Translations under genes and position numbers: made by a program
The notes under the pieces: model-generated
The model's database searches: none
The model's input: the letters and a program-made list of their open reading frames with translations, nothing else
What the model was told of the DNA's origin: nothing
Assembly (NCBI RefSeq): GCF_025766255.1
Contig: NW_026516932.1
Span: 1-17,319, forward strand
Direction: 5' to 3'
Origin: Zychaea mexicana
Taxonomy: Eukaryota; Mucoromycota; Mucoromycetes; Mucorales; Lichtheimiaceae
Length of the DNA stretch: 17,319 nucleotides
In this document: one piece after another, positions 1 to 8,827 of the stretch
Layout: each line of letters begins with the position of its first letter
Position numbering within the stretch: position 1 is the first letter of the stretch

Positions 1-472
1 TTTTTTTTGAGAATAATTGTAAAACAAAATATAAGATAAATTTAGAACTAATAAAATCAACATTTAACATTTGAGACATAGAATATAAGATTTATAAATC
101 ACAATTTAAAATATAGAATAATGAATAAAGAATAAAAATTACACAACATAGAATAAAGAATAAAGAATAAAGAATAAAGAATAAAGAATAAAGAATAAAG
201 AATAAAGAACAGAGAATAAAGAAATAAAGAATAAAGAATAAAGAATTTAGAATAAAGAACAAAGAATAAAGAATTAAGAATATAGAATATAGAATATAAA
301 ATAAAGAAATAAAAAATAAAGAACAAAGAAATAAAGAATAAAGAATAAAGAATAAAGAATAAAGAATAAAGAATAAAGAATAAAGAATAAAGAATAAAGA
401 ATAAAGAATAAAGAATAAAGAATAAAGAATAAAGAATAAAGAATAAAGAATAAAGAATAAAGAATAAAGAAT

Positions 473-569
473 AAAGAATAAGAATAAGAATAAAGAGAAT
501 GAAGAATAAAGAATACAGAATATAGAACATAGAACATAGAATATAGAATAAAGAATAAAGAATATAGAA
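473..569 (+). repeat. Higher-order satellite block, copy 1
   Basis: A 97-bp block of irregular heptamers (AATAAG spacers, then GAATACA, GAATATA, GAACATA twice) that recurs at 1021-1117 with no difference I can see. The shared irregularities show that a larger segment was duplicated within the satellite. Confidence 0.8.
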
Positions 570-1020
570 AAAAGAAAAAAGAAAAAAGAAAAAAGAACAA
601 CAATAAAGAATCAAGAGAATGAAGAATATAGAATAAACAGCATAGAACATAGAATAAAGAATGAGAATAAAGAATAAAGAATATAGAAAGAAGAATCAAG
701 AGAATGAAGAATAATGAATATAGAATAAAGAATATAAAATAAAGAACATAGAATAAAGAATAAAGAATAAAGAATAAAGAATAAAGAATAAAGAATAAAG
801 AATAAAGAATAAAGAATAAAGAATAAAGAATAAAGAATAAAGAATAAAGAATAAAGAATAAAGAATAAAGAATAAAGAATAAAGAATAAAGAATAAAGAA
901 TAAAGAATAAAGAATAAAGAATATAGAACATAGAACATAGAATATAGAATAAAGAATAAAGAAAGAAGAATAAAGAATAAAGAATAAAGAATAAAGAATA
1001 AAGAATAAAGAATAAAGAAT

Positions 1021-1117
1021 AAAGAATAAGAATAAGAATAAAGAGAATGAAGAATAAAGAATACAGAATATAGAACATAGAACATAGAATATAGAATAAA
1101 GAATAAAGAATATAGAA
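1021..1117 (+). repeat. Higher-order satellite block, copy 2
   Basis: The second copy of the 97-bp irregular block at 473-569, offset by 548 bp. The offset is not a multiple of 7, so indels have accumulated between the copies or the duplication joined out of phase. Confidence 0.8.
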
Positions 1118-1513
1118 CATAGAACATAGAATATAGAATAAAGAATAAAGAAAGAAGAATAAAGAATAAAGAATAATGAATGATGAATTAAGAAAAAAGA
1201 ATAAAGAACAAGCATAAAGAAATAAAGAATACAGAATAAAAAATAAAGAAATAAAAAATAAAAAATAGGATATAAAATTCAAAATTTAGGATTTAGGACT
1301 TTTAACTATAAAAATGCAGAATATAAAATGAATCAAACAGAAAATAAGATATAACTAGCTACTACATTGCAGGCTGTTTAATAGTTTATTAATTTTTTAA
1401 TTTTTAATTTTTTTTGTATATCCAATTTTCAAGTTTTATTTTTAAATAATATATAATGATCAATATGATTAGGGGTGGTCAAAGAAAATCTTTGATTTTT
1501 GATGACGTGGGTA

Positions 1514-1717
1514 CAGTCGACCCCCGTTAACATTAACCCTCAGGGTACCAGCAAAAGTGTTGACCATATCGAGGGTTGACGACCACTGGGGGTAGAGAAT
1601 AGGCAAAATCTCTAACTGCTAAATTTGAAAGGGTACCAGCGAATCGGTTGACGTTATCGGGGGTTGACGTTATCGGGGGTTGACGTTATCGGGGTTGACA
1701 TTAACGGGGGTATACTG
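1514..1717. mobile_element. Pogo-like MITE, non-autonomous, 204 bp
   Basis: The ends are imperfect inverted repeats: the left begins CAGTCGACCCCCGTTAA and the right ends GGGGGTATACTG. They are flanked by TA at 1512-1513 and at 1718-1719. Terminal CAG...CTG with CCCC and a TA duplication is typical of Tc1/mariner-superfamily elements of the pogo type. There is no coding potential. The right half holds short tandem repeats. The family assignment rests on the termini only. Confidence 0.65.
1647..1709 (+). repeat. 16-bp tandem repeat inside the MITE
   Basis: Three copies of GTTGACGTTATCGGGG, with a fourth that is variant (GTTGACATTAACGGGG), run up to the right terminus. The last copy is complementary to the left terminus, so the array looks like repeated copies of the terminal, possibly transposase-binding, sequence. 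Confidence 0.8.
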
Positions 1718-1719
1718 TA

Positions 1720-2104
1720 GCTGGTCATTGAGACAGTAGTCGAGACCCTAGAATAACGGTAGTTATTCCAAACACTTGCCTATAAGTGTCCTAAAGAACA
1801 GTGTCTATTGTATGGGGTTTTTCATCCGCCTAAAATTAAATAAATGTAAATAACTTCCCAACTATATACATAAACTAAATAAAACTTGGTATATATATAC
1901 ATGTATATTGTAGCTACTAAATATATAAATTTCAAGGTCAGTTTATATACTACAAAAAGAATTATCAAAAGATTTCAATTTTAGGGCCTAAATTTTTAGG
2001 CGGACTAAGTAACTTTTAGGCAAAGCTCCATTATAAGCTGAATTCTTTAGATAGAGCTTCCAAAATTAAACCACATTTACTGTTGAATATTAGGACCTGT
2101 ATCC
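1720..2104. other. Gene-free AT-rich stretch
   Basis: There is no open frame of note. It contains a short inverted pair: TCCGCCTAAAA at about 1825 and its complement ending near 2004, about 180 bp apart. This could be a decayed MITE but has no convincing target duplication. Confidence 0.6.
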
Positions 2105-2223
2105 TAAAATGGCAAGAGCTGTCACATAATGTCTCTGACTACCTTATATAGTATATAGGTTTTTTTTCTTAAGAAAACTTTATTCTCAGAGCTATTACTA
2201 GCCAATGAGATGTACTACTGAGC
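2105..2223 (+). repeat. Fragment related to the large MULE terminal repeat
   Basis: Positions 2149-2223 match 7828-7902 of the large element's left arm almost base for base (TAGTATATAGG, a T run, AAGAAAACTTTATTCTCAGAG, CCAATGAGATGTACTAC). The inverted counterpart is at about 17176-17253. Upstream the similarity is patchy (GGCAA...GTCACA) with about 24 extra bases here. It is either a solo or truncated end of a related element, or a repeat shared by both. Confidence 0.75.
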
Positions 2224-2225
2224 GG

Positions 2226-2285
2226 GTGACTGTAAGAATTTACCCAGTGGCTTGGTGGCAGGTGCCCATAAGAATTTACCCGGTG
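2226..2285 (+). repeat. Short repeat GAATTTACCCRGTG, two tandem copies
   Basis: Two imperfect copies about 35 bp apart share AAGAATTTACCC followed by RGTG. The motif GTGACTGTARGAATTTACCC recurs at about 7243-7264, in the centre of the foldback element, which ties the two loci to one repeat family. Confidence 0.6.
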
Positions 2286-2337
2286 TGACTGCTTTTCCTC
2301 AAAAAGTGACTGTTTCTCCTCGACTACCATATATAGA

Positions 2338-2405
2338 AAGGCAGGTGTGAAAGTGGTTAAGGCATCAGCTTTAGAAACAGGAGATCAAGGATTCCAATCC
2401 CTCAG
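2338..2405 (+). repeat. tRNA-like remnant (Leu/Ser-type), probable SINE head
   Basis: It has an A-box-like GTGAAAGTGGTTAAGG, a CTTTAGA loop resembling a Leu(UAG) anticodon loop, and a B-box-like GGATTCCAATCC at the expected spacing. The acceptor stem does not pair and the T loop has lost its canonical TTCGA. It is therefore a degenerate tRNA or a tRNA-derived SINE head, not a working tRNA gene. Confidence 0.4.
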
Positions 2406-2854
2406 TGGTCAATAAGTATAAACCTTATTTCTGACTTACCTAAATGTTTCTAGAGTGTGGGAAAAAAATTACATATAGAGTCACATATAGACAATACTCT
2501 CAGCTAGAGAAATAGGTCATATTTGAAAAAAAAATTGTTACTTATTTCTATATTACTATAAACATGTATAAGATAGAAATAATAGAGTGATATTTATATA
2601 AGAGTAAAATATAGAATAGATAAGATAGAAAAGGGTTTGCAAGGTAGTATAAGTAGAGAGAGAATGAAAAGGAGGAAGGAATAAAAGTAGAGAAAAAGAG
2701 AGAAGAAGGGAAGGAAAATAAGGCTAATCTTCTATATTAACTTCCTCATTACTACTATTTTAATCCTCATTACTAATAATAGTAATAATGTTATTATTAC
2801 TTATTTGTTGTACTTGTTGTGCTTGTTGCTGATGTTGCTATATATATAGCTGAT
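2406..2854. other. Gene-free purine-rich stretch 3' of the Merlin gene
   Basis: It contains an A/G-rich run (about 2640-2725) and AT-rich sequence. This is the 3' flank of the minus-strand Merlin pseudogene. I could not identify a Merlin terminal inverted repeat here or beyond 6069. Confidence 0.5.
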
Positions 2855-4019
2855 TTAGCTAAAAATCAACTGCCATTGCTGCTGTAAGAGCTGTTGCTGC
2901 TGTTAGACCTGTTGGTCTTTTTGCTCTAATTCCGATTGCAGCTGTGTTATTTGCTGTTGTTGTTGCTGTAAAAGCTGCTGCATCTGTAAGTGTTGTTGCT
3001 GTTGCCTTTGCTCTTGCTGCTCATACTGCTGTTGTGACTGGCGTTGTTGCTGTCTACGTTGTTGTTGTTGTTGCTCGCGTTCTTATTGTTGTTGCTACTC
3101 TTGCTGCCGTCTCCTTTCATCCCGACGCTCTATATACTGTAGGACCCTTTGTCTTTGCAGATTAAGAAGGGCCCTATTTTGCTGTTCTTGTTGCTGTTGA
3201 TCTTCTTCTTCGTCATCTTCTTCTTCTTCTTCTTCTACTTCTTCTGCTTCTTCTCTTTCCTCTTCAAGGTTAAGGGGGTCTATATTACCCTCCTCTTAGT
3301 CTAGATCATCTCCTTCTTCTACTGGTACTTCAGAGAAAGGTTCTAAGAGCCTAACCGCATCATCAGTACTACCCTCAAAAGGTAGCTGCTGATCACTAGG
3401 ATCTATGAAATATGATTCCCTTATAATATGGAGAAAATGATTCCATAGATCATCAGCAAACCGCCTTTGCCAAATGAACCAAAAAAGCTGTTTCTTAACT
3501 AGCTTTTTAGTTCTATAGTTCCGGGTAATGAGCTGCTTTATCCCACCCCAATTACCTAAAAGTGAGTATTAGATATTATATAAAAGGAGAATATTTTTTT
3601 TCAAGAGTTACCTTCAATAGTGTTGGTATGGATTTGTGTACCAGGAATAACAAAATATAGCTCATGGTTCACCATATGATAGGTATAACCCATCCTCTCT
3701 AACCGTTGGGTATTATAGGCTGTCTATCCATTAGAGTAAATGATTGATCCAGGAAGGATATACTTTTGGATCAAGTGCTCTAATGTAGGGCGGTTCCACC
3801 GGTCTATATTCACCATCACAATATGTCTTTCTCGTGTCTGTTCTACTGCCCCCTAAACCCAAACACCTTTAACGTGGCTACTAATACCATTGGCGGACGG
3901 CTTTTTGCCAAACTTCGATTCGTCGATCTCTACAATAATTCCTGGGCCACTAATTGGTTCACCTATATTATTATTAGTTATAAAATACAATAATCAAAGT
4001 AGAAAGAGAAATATATATA

Positions 4020-4232
4020 CACTAGGTCAAAAAAGTATCCCAATGATTGGGACATTTAACTACTTTCTCACTTTTCTATTGATATAGTGGACCAATCAGT
4101 GTGAAACTTTGTATACTAGATGCTGGGCATGTATGCAAGCGGACTTTAGAAAACAAAACTGAAGGGCGGAGTATTAAAGGAGCATGAGCCATTTTGTATA
4201 AAGCTATCATTCGGATACTTTTTTGACACTTT
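4020..4232 (+). repeat. Tc1 left terminal inverted repeat (213 bp)
   Basis: It pairs with 5463-5675. The outer end reads GGTCAAAAAAGTATCCCAATGAT. A related copy in the opposite orientation closes the inner end (about 4206-4229, GGATACTTTTTTGACAC). Each terminal repeat thus carries two inverted copies of the probable transposase site. Confidence 0.9.
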
Positions 4233-4402
4233 ATCAGGAGTTTTAATTTCAAGCCACAAAAAAGATTTTTAACAAGGACACTCCACTGTTTATGTTATGA
4301 TCCTTTCTCTTTCACCTTTTCTGCTTCATTTAATGTCAGTTACATATCATTTGCTCTACTTTTGGTGAAGTCACAGTACAGAACCTTATGAGATATCATT
4401 AG

Positions 4403-5413
4403 ATGAAACCTCTTTCAGCTGCCCAGCACCAGTCTGTTGTCCAAGGCCTACAGAAGAAGCTATCTATACGTCAGATTGCTAAAGCAACGGGTATAGGCAA
4501 AAGCTCTATCCAACGAATTCGAAAAAACGTTGTTACTGTATCAGGAACCACCAAGAATGGTAGACCTTCAAAGCTGGGACAGCATACAAGGAAACTTTTG
4601 GCTAGAGAGTTCAAGTCTGGTAACCTCAAGAATGCTCCCCAACGCTCTAAATATATTCAACAGTACTATGGCACCACGGTAACTCCAGAAACAGTTCGAA
4701 ATGTACTACGTAAAAGTAGCCTTAAGGCTTTCAAGAAACCAAAGAAGCCAGCCATTAGTGAGAAAAACAGAAAGGAACGACTTAAGTGGGCCAAAGAGCA
4801 TCAGCACTAGACTATTGAAGATTGGAAAAAGGTGGTCTGGTCTGACGAAACAAGAATCAATCGTTTTGGAAGTGATGGTGTCGTTTATGTATGGTGCGAT
4901 CCAAATATAAGGCTGACAAGAAACTATGTTAGATAGACAGTAAAGAATGATGGAGGAAGAATCATATTCTGGAGCTGCTTTTCCTGGGATGGTGTTGGCT
5001 ATATATGCGACATTAGCGACAAGAATATGGACAAGAACGATTACCTAGCCATTCTGGAGTCTGACCTGATGGAATCCTTACACCACTATAATATGAATAA
5101 GGATGAGACCATCTTTATGTAAGATAATGATCCCAAACATAAGTCAAAAGTTGTTATGGACTAGCTGTCTCAGCAAGCATTCCAAGTTATGAAGTGGCCT
5201 GCACAGTCTCCTGATCTCAATCCAATTAAAAACATGTGGTCTACATTGAAAAGGATGCTTATAAATAAGTATTCTACCCCAGCATCAAATAGAGATGAAC
5301 TGTTCCAGAGAATTGGTAAATGCTAGTATAGCATTGATGCAACAGAGTGCCAAAAATACATTAACTCTATGCCTAATCGAGTGCGGCAAGTTATAGAAGC
5401 AAAAGTATTATAG
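4403..5413 (+). pseudogene. Tc1-family transposase, degraded (DD34E with E to K)
   Basis: One frame of 337 codons from ATG 4403 to TAG 5411, close to the usual Tc1 length (about 340 aa), with five in-frame stops: TAG at 4808, 4934, 5162 and 5324, and TAA at 5120. The N-terminal region has a helix-turn-helix (LSIRQIAKATGIGKSSIQRI) and a second DNA-binding helix region up to about residue 110. The catalytic core shows VVWSDE (D148), xDNDPKHKSK (D241) and WPAQSPDLNPI at 34-residue spacing. The third catalytic residue is Lys276 where Glu is expected (AAA for GAA). Family consensus has Trp at the stops at 4808, 5162 and 5324, and Gln at 5120, all explained by single G-to-A or C-to-T changes. The protein cannot be active. 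Confidence 0.92.
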
Positions 5414-5462
5414 ACATCATACTAAAAATTAATTGTACCTTAATAAAACATGAAGATTTTTG

Positions 5463-5675
5463 AAAGTGTCAAAAAAGTGTCCCAATGATAGTTTTAAAGA
5501 AAATAGCTCCTACTCCTTTAATACTCCGCCCATCATTATATTATTTTGAAGTCCGCTTGTGCATATTCACACCATTTAATATACCAAGTTTCACATTGAT
5601 TGGTTCAGTATATCAAGAGGAAAAAGAGAAAGTATCCAAATGTCCCAATCATTGGGACACTTTTTTGACCTAGTG
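5463..5675 (-). repeat. Tc1 right terminal inverted repeat (213 bp)
   Basis: The complement of 4020-4232 with scattered differences. The inner site is at 5466-5489 (GTGTCAAAAAAGTGTCCC) and the outer site at about 5645-5670. It ends GACCTAGTG and abuts the TA target duplication. Confidence 0.9.
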
Positions 5676-6069
5676 TACCTTTGAATATACTCTCTATATC
5701 TTCAATAATTAGTTGAAAGTAATCATATCTTATCTGGCGAACTGTCTCCCAAGTTAGTTTAGTCTTATTAATAATATTAGTAGCACTAGTATTAATTAAC
5801 AATTCTAAACTAATTTGTAAGACAACATGTGGAGGTACATTCCGGTATTGAAAAAAGGAATGAGTCCGAACAGTCCACTCCAAATTACAGCTAGTACATG
5901 GGGGAGTGCCATTTGCTCCTCTAGACTAAGAAAGAGGCATATCTCGGTCATAGTTAAGGCACTTCATACTACGGTAAAAAATGCCTTCTTCATATAGATA
6001 CTGAATACAGGCCTCAGTACTTAAGAAGTAAGGCTTAGTAGGTGTAGGGATGTTGTTGTAGATTGGCAT

Positions 6070-6760
6070 ACTATTATAAACTAGTTAGTACCTTTACTTT
6101 TATACTTAACTCTCCTTTAAAAGAATACCTTGTAATAGTTTGTTTTATGTATAGAGATATAGTTGTATATGTGTATAAGTGTTTGAATATAGGTATTTAG
6201 ATATAGGTAGGAGAAAGAGTAGATGTAGTAGATGTAAATAGTGTAAAGGGTCCAGTTTATTTTTTTCTCGTAAGGAAACTGGGAAGACTAAAGAAAAAAA
6301 AGAATTCTCAAAAAGATATTGTATTTATACCTTATAAATGTATGATACATAATTCAAATTCAGCTCCTATTTATTCTGTAAATAAAAGTCACAATCTAAA
6401 TTTGGGTATATGAAAGTATTTTTATTACTGAAGTCTTATCTATCAACTACTGATATTTTCTATCATCAAGTACTCATATCTTATCAGATACTCATTCGTT
6501 TCAAATAAAACAAATAGTTTTAAGTTTACTCTACATTATACTACTACAGATGCTCTTTAAATATCTAAAAAGTATAATACTATAAATGTATAAGCAATAG
6601 GATCATCTATAGACTTACTATATAAAAATATATGCTTTTATACTTATTGGAACGAGGACAAAAAGCTGCATCTGATGATATATTATTTATATGAAAATAA
6701 TCAGAATTGGTTAGATCATAGCAAAAACTAGTTTTTCAAAAAAAATTTATACTAAAGTTT
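6070..6760. other. Gene-free AT-rich stretch
   Basis: This is the upstream flank of the Merlin pseudogene. It has many short AT-rich tracts and a small CCAGTTT/AAACTGG hairpin near 6251-6283. I found no long open frame and no identifiable Merlin terminus. Confidence 0.6.
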
Positions 6761-6763
6761 GGC

Positions 6764-6838
6764 AAAAGGGGGATTTAAACTCACGCCTTCTACCAAAGGT
6801 AGGACATAAGGCTAGTGCGTTAGACCACTTCACTAACG
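6764..6838 (-). repeat. tRNA-like remnant, class II (Leu/Ser-type)
   Basis: On the minus strand it reads TTAGTGAAGTGGTCTAACGC (good A box and D arm), then a perfect variable-arm hairpin CTACC-TTT-GGTAG, then GAGTTTAAATCCC (B-box like). A long variable arm indicates a Leu or Ser tRNA ancestor. The 5' acceptor strand is missing: it runs straight into the foldback terminus, so no acceptor stem forms with CTTTTGCC. Probably a truncated tRNA gene or a SINE head. Confidence 0.5.
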
Positions 6839-6887
6839 CAAAGTTTTGAAAAAACTAAAGCATATATGTCTGCTATTGCTTAGTCCA

Positions 6888-7238
6888 GGAAAACGTTTAG
6901 CTGTCGGGGACCCAATTACCCGTCTATTTCCTTTTTAGGAAGTCACGTGATTTAAGCCACTTAGCAAGCCCCCGGGAAAACATTTAGCCATCAGGAAAAC
7001 CAATTAACCATCTATTTCCTTTTTAGGAAGTGACGTGATGTAAGCCGCTTAGTAAGCCCCTAGGAAAACGTTTAGCCGTTGGGAAAACCAATTAACTGTC
7101 TATTTCCTTTTTAGGAAGTCACGTGATCTAAGCCACTTAGCAAGCCCCTGGGAAAACGTTTAGCCATCAGGGAAAACCAATTAACTGTCTATTTCCTTTT
7201 TAGGAAGTCACATGATCTAAGCCACTTACTAAGCCCCC
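6888..7238 (+). repeat. Four direct 88-bp units with CACGTG
   Basis: Units begin GGAAAACRTTTAGC at 6888, 6975, 7063 and 7151 (87-88 bp each). Each contains TTTCCTTTTTAGGAAGT (a short hairpin), then CACGTG or a variant (GACGTG in unit 2, CACATG in unit 4), then TAAGCCRCTTA and AAGCCCC. Differences between units are mostly transitions. Confidence 0.9.
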
Positions 7239-7275
7239 AAGGGGTGACTGTAGGAATTTACCCGGTGGCTCAGTG

Positions 7276-7449
7276 GCTTACTAAGTGGCTTAGATCACGT
7301 GACATCCTAAAAAGGAAATAGATAGTTAATTGGTTTTCCCGACAGCTAAACATTTTCCCGGGGGCTTACTAAGTGGCTTAGATCACGTGACTTCCTAAAA
7401 AGGAAATAGATAGGTAATTGGTTTTCCCGACGGCTAATCGTTTTCCTGG
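7276..7449 (-). repeat. Two inverted 88-bp units with CACGTG
   Basis: The same unit as at 6888-7238 but in opposite orientation, two copies meeting at about 7358/7359. Both keep CACGTG. Together with the forward units they let the whole region fold into a long cruciform or hairpin. Confidence 0.9.
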
Positions 7450-8827
7450 ACTAAGCAACAGCAGACATATATGCTTTAGTTTTTTCAAAACTTTGCGTTG
7501 GTATATAGGTGTTTTTTAGTTACTCCATCCTTAAATATCTCTCCTTCTATAGATCATAGCTCATCTATTATTAATGCTATTGCTATAAAACTTTGTAGGT
7601 ATATACAGATGATGTATATACATCTAAATATGTTTTTACTGAAGACAGTCACATTGCTTATTTTGGACATTACTTAAGAGGATATGTAAAAATCACTAAA
7701 AGTAGCTTTATTTAAGGTGGATTAAGACTTCTAGAAGGTGCAATATTGTAGCTACAGTGCTGTAAAGTGCAGTACATGTATCTATCATATATGGCAACAA
7801 CATAACAAAACGGCAATAGCAGTCACATAGTATATAGGCTTTTTTTCTTGAGAAAACTTTATTCTCAGAGCTATTACTAGCCAATGAGATGTACTACAGA
7901 GCTATGATAAGAATTCTGTTATATAAATCAAATGCTGTGCAGTCATTGGTAGGCTCAAAATTAGCAGTCACATCTCTAGATTATTACTTTACATAGTAAC
8001 TGATGACTTTTTTTGGAGAATTATTTTCTCAAAGGGGTTTCTTGTCAACTAAACACCCTACAGTGCCCTACTAAGAATCCTACTAATTAAGTCACATCTT
8101 AGCTATCTACTCATATAATTGTTATAGCGATTCAACCACATTTCTTTTCTCTCATTTTTTTCATACTTATAGGTTGCTCTCATTTCACTCTGAACAGAGA
8201 ATACCATACCCTAATGTAGTAATGGAAGATACATTTTCTATTTTCCTTCCAAAAGAGGGCTTCTCAGAGGCCTCTATGGTGGCTCGCTTGCATTGATATA
8301 AAAGGAAACTGTCACTTGCAACAATAAAATATCGAAAGAAAAATATACCCTCTATTTTTCTTCTATTTTATCTGCTTTTATCATAAAAATAAACAATATT
8401 CCACCATCAGCTATTATTCGCCACCCAGCGAAGAAAGCATTAGTAGAGTATACTGCACCCGTAGAGAGGTATCCATAACTTTGAAAAGTTATAGATTTTC
8501 AATAAATTGAAGTTGGGAGATAGGGGAAGCCAGTACCCCAAAGTTTTGGAGGGGGGACATAAGGGCCGAAAGTGAAAAAGCAAAAAATACTGAGCTTCTG
8601 TAAGCTATTTTCCAATATGTGGGGGTAGGCATCTATATGAAGCATGAAGGTTACAAGTAGAAAAGCAGCAACTTCAAGGTGGCATCATATAAAATTGGGG
8701 GTGCCATCACAAGCTAATAAGAAAAAAATCTCTTGCCAGATGCAAAGGCAACATCCTTATTCCGCCCCAAAAATAAGAGTTGGGTTAGCCCCCCCAGTTT
8801 TCAATTTTTTTTAAAAGTCAGCAGGAG

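Larger units (their letters stand above)
108..1265. repeat. AT-rich heptamer satellite (GAATAAA)n
   Basis: About 1.15 kb of tandem 7-mers, GAATAAA on the + strand (TTTATTC on the other). Long pure runs lie at about 334-479 and 748-923. Variant heptamers (GAACATA, GAATATA, GAATACA) and occasional indels lie between them. Because the period is 7, every minus-strand frame stays open and reads as a repeating hydrophobic Phe-Ile-Leu-Tyr-Ser peptide, which is an artefact. The unit is not a TTAGGG-type telomere repeat. No gene is visible here. Confidence 0.95.
4020..5675 (+). mobile_element. Full-length Tc1/mariner element, 1656 bp
   Basis: The termini CACTAGGTC...GACCTAGTG are flanked by TA at 4018-4019 and 5676-5677. 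Both ends are preserved, with 213-bp inverted repeats around one transposase frame. The left and right repeats differ at roughly 15 percent of positions by eye, so the insertion is not recent. It lies inside intron 1 of the Merlin pseudogene and points against that gene. Confidence 0.92.
3963..5678 (-). other. Intron 1 of the Merlin gene, holding a Tc1 insertion
   Basis: The donor is AAAG|GTA at 5678-5676 and the acceptor is AATATAG at 3963, after a branch-like CTAAT. Removing the Tc1 and one TA leaves a normal fungal-sized intron of about 58 nt. The insertion sits only 3 nt inside the donor but keeps the GT (GTACAC), so splicing might have survived it. Confidence 0.75.
2855..6069 (-). pseudogene. 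Merlin (IS1595/ISXO2-like) transposase, degraded, split by Tc1
   Basis: A DDE transposase pseudogene of the Merlin superfamily. Exons on the minus strand are 6069-5679, 3962-3612 and 3555-2855, 1443 nt in one frame (480 positions counting internal stops). Both introns are phase 1: 5678-3963 (it holds the Tc1 element) and 3611-3556 (56 nt, GTAACT...TTTTAG). Exon 1 has a probable zinc ribbon (C37, C58-x2-C61). Exon 2 carries the ISXO2 core: EIDESKFGKK with D144, ILPG, GYTYHMVNH, and HTNTIEGNW with E247. The second acidic residue, expected just before GWxAY, reads Asn208. Exon 3 ends the fold, then has a Glu/Asp-rich stretch and a long Gln-rich tail. Stops are TAG at 5928, 3855, 3726 and 3097, and TAA at 3298, 3085 and 2905 (first base, minus strand). 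At 3726 consensus expects Trp, and in the Gln-rich tail the lost codons were probably CAA or CAG. Inactive as it stands. Confidence 0.85.
6835..7499. mobile_element. Foldback element with 88-bp repeat units, 665 bp
   Basis: The ends are inverted repeats of about 75 bp (AACGCAAAGTTTTGAAAAAAC at the left, its complement ending at 7499) with only a few mismatches. Between them are four forward and two inverted copies of an 88-bp unit, with a spacer at about 7239-7275. There is no coding capacity. I found no target duplication, so the exact ends are provisional. It resembles the foldback or MITE-like non-autonomous elements of the Mutator or hAT type, but I cannot assign a family. Confidence 0.75.

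Noticed and set aside
99..1282. Four long overlapping minus-strand frames rich in Phe-Ile-Leu-Tyr-Ser
   Set aside because: They come from the 7-bp satellite, which lacks stops in every minus-strand frame. There is no start context, no family and no non-repeat sequence.
2338..2405. A functional tRNA-Leu gene
   Set aside because: The acceptor and T stems do not pair properly and the T loop is altered, so it is kept only as a tRNA-like remnant.
2944..3165. Plus-strand Val/Ala-rich frame of 73 codons
   Set aside because: It is the antisense of the Gln-rich tail of the Merlin pseudogene (CAG/CAA repeats read as GTT/GCT).
3890..4087. Plus-strand frame of 65 codons
   Set aside because: It crosses from the antisense of Merlin exon 2 through the intron into the Tc1 terminal repeat.
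4701..4910. Second plus-strand frame inside the Tc1 gene
   Set aside because: It overlaps the transposase in another frame and has no family features.
4403..5413. An alternative nuclear code with TAG/TAA as sense codons
   Set aside because: The stops fall at both Trp and Gln consensus positions, and the third catalytic residue is also lost, so mutational decay is simpler.
5485..5673. Plus-strand frame of 62 codons
   Set aside because: It lies entirely inside the Tc1 right terminal repeat.
5605..5883. Minus-strand frame of 92 codons as a separate gene
   Set aside because: Its first part is Merlin exon 1; it then reads through the donor site into the Tc1 terminal repeat.
6251..6283. Hairpin CCAGTTT/AAACTGG as a terminator
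   Set aside because: It is a short stem with a long loop and no gene nearby that needs it, as expected by chance in this sequence.
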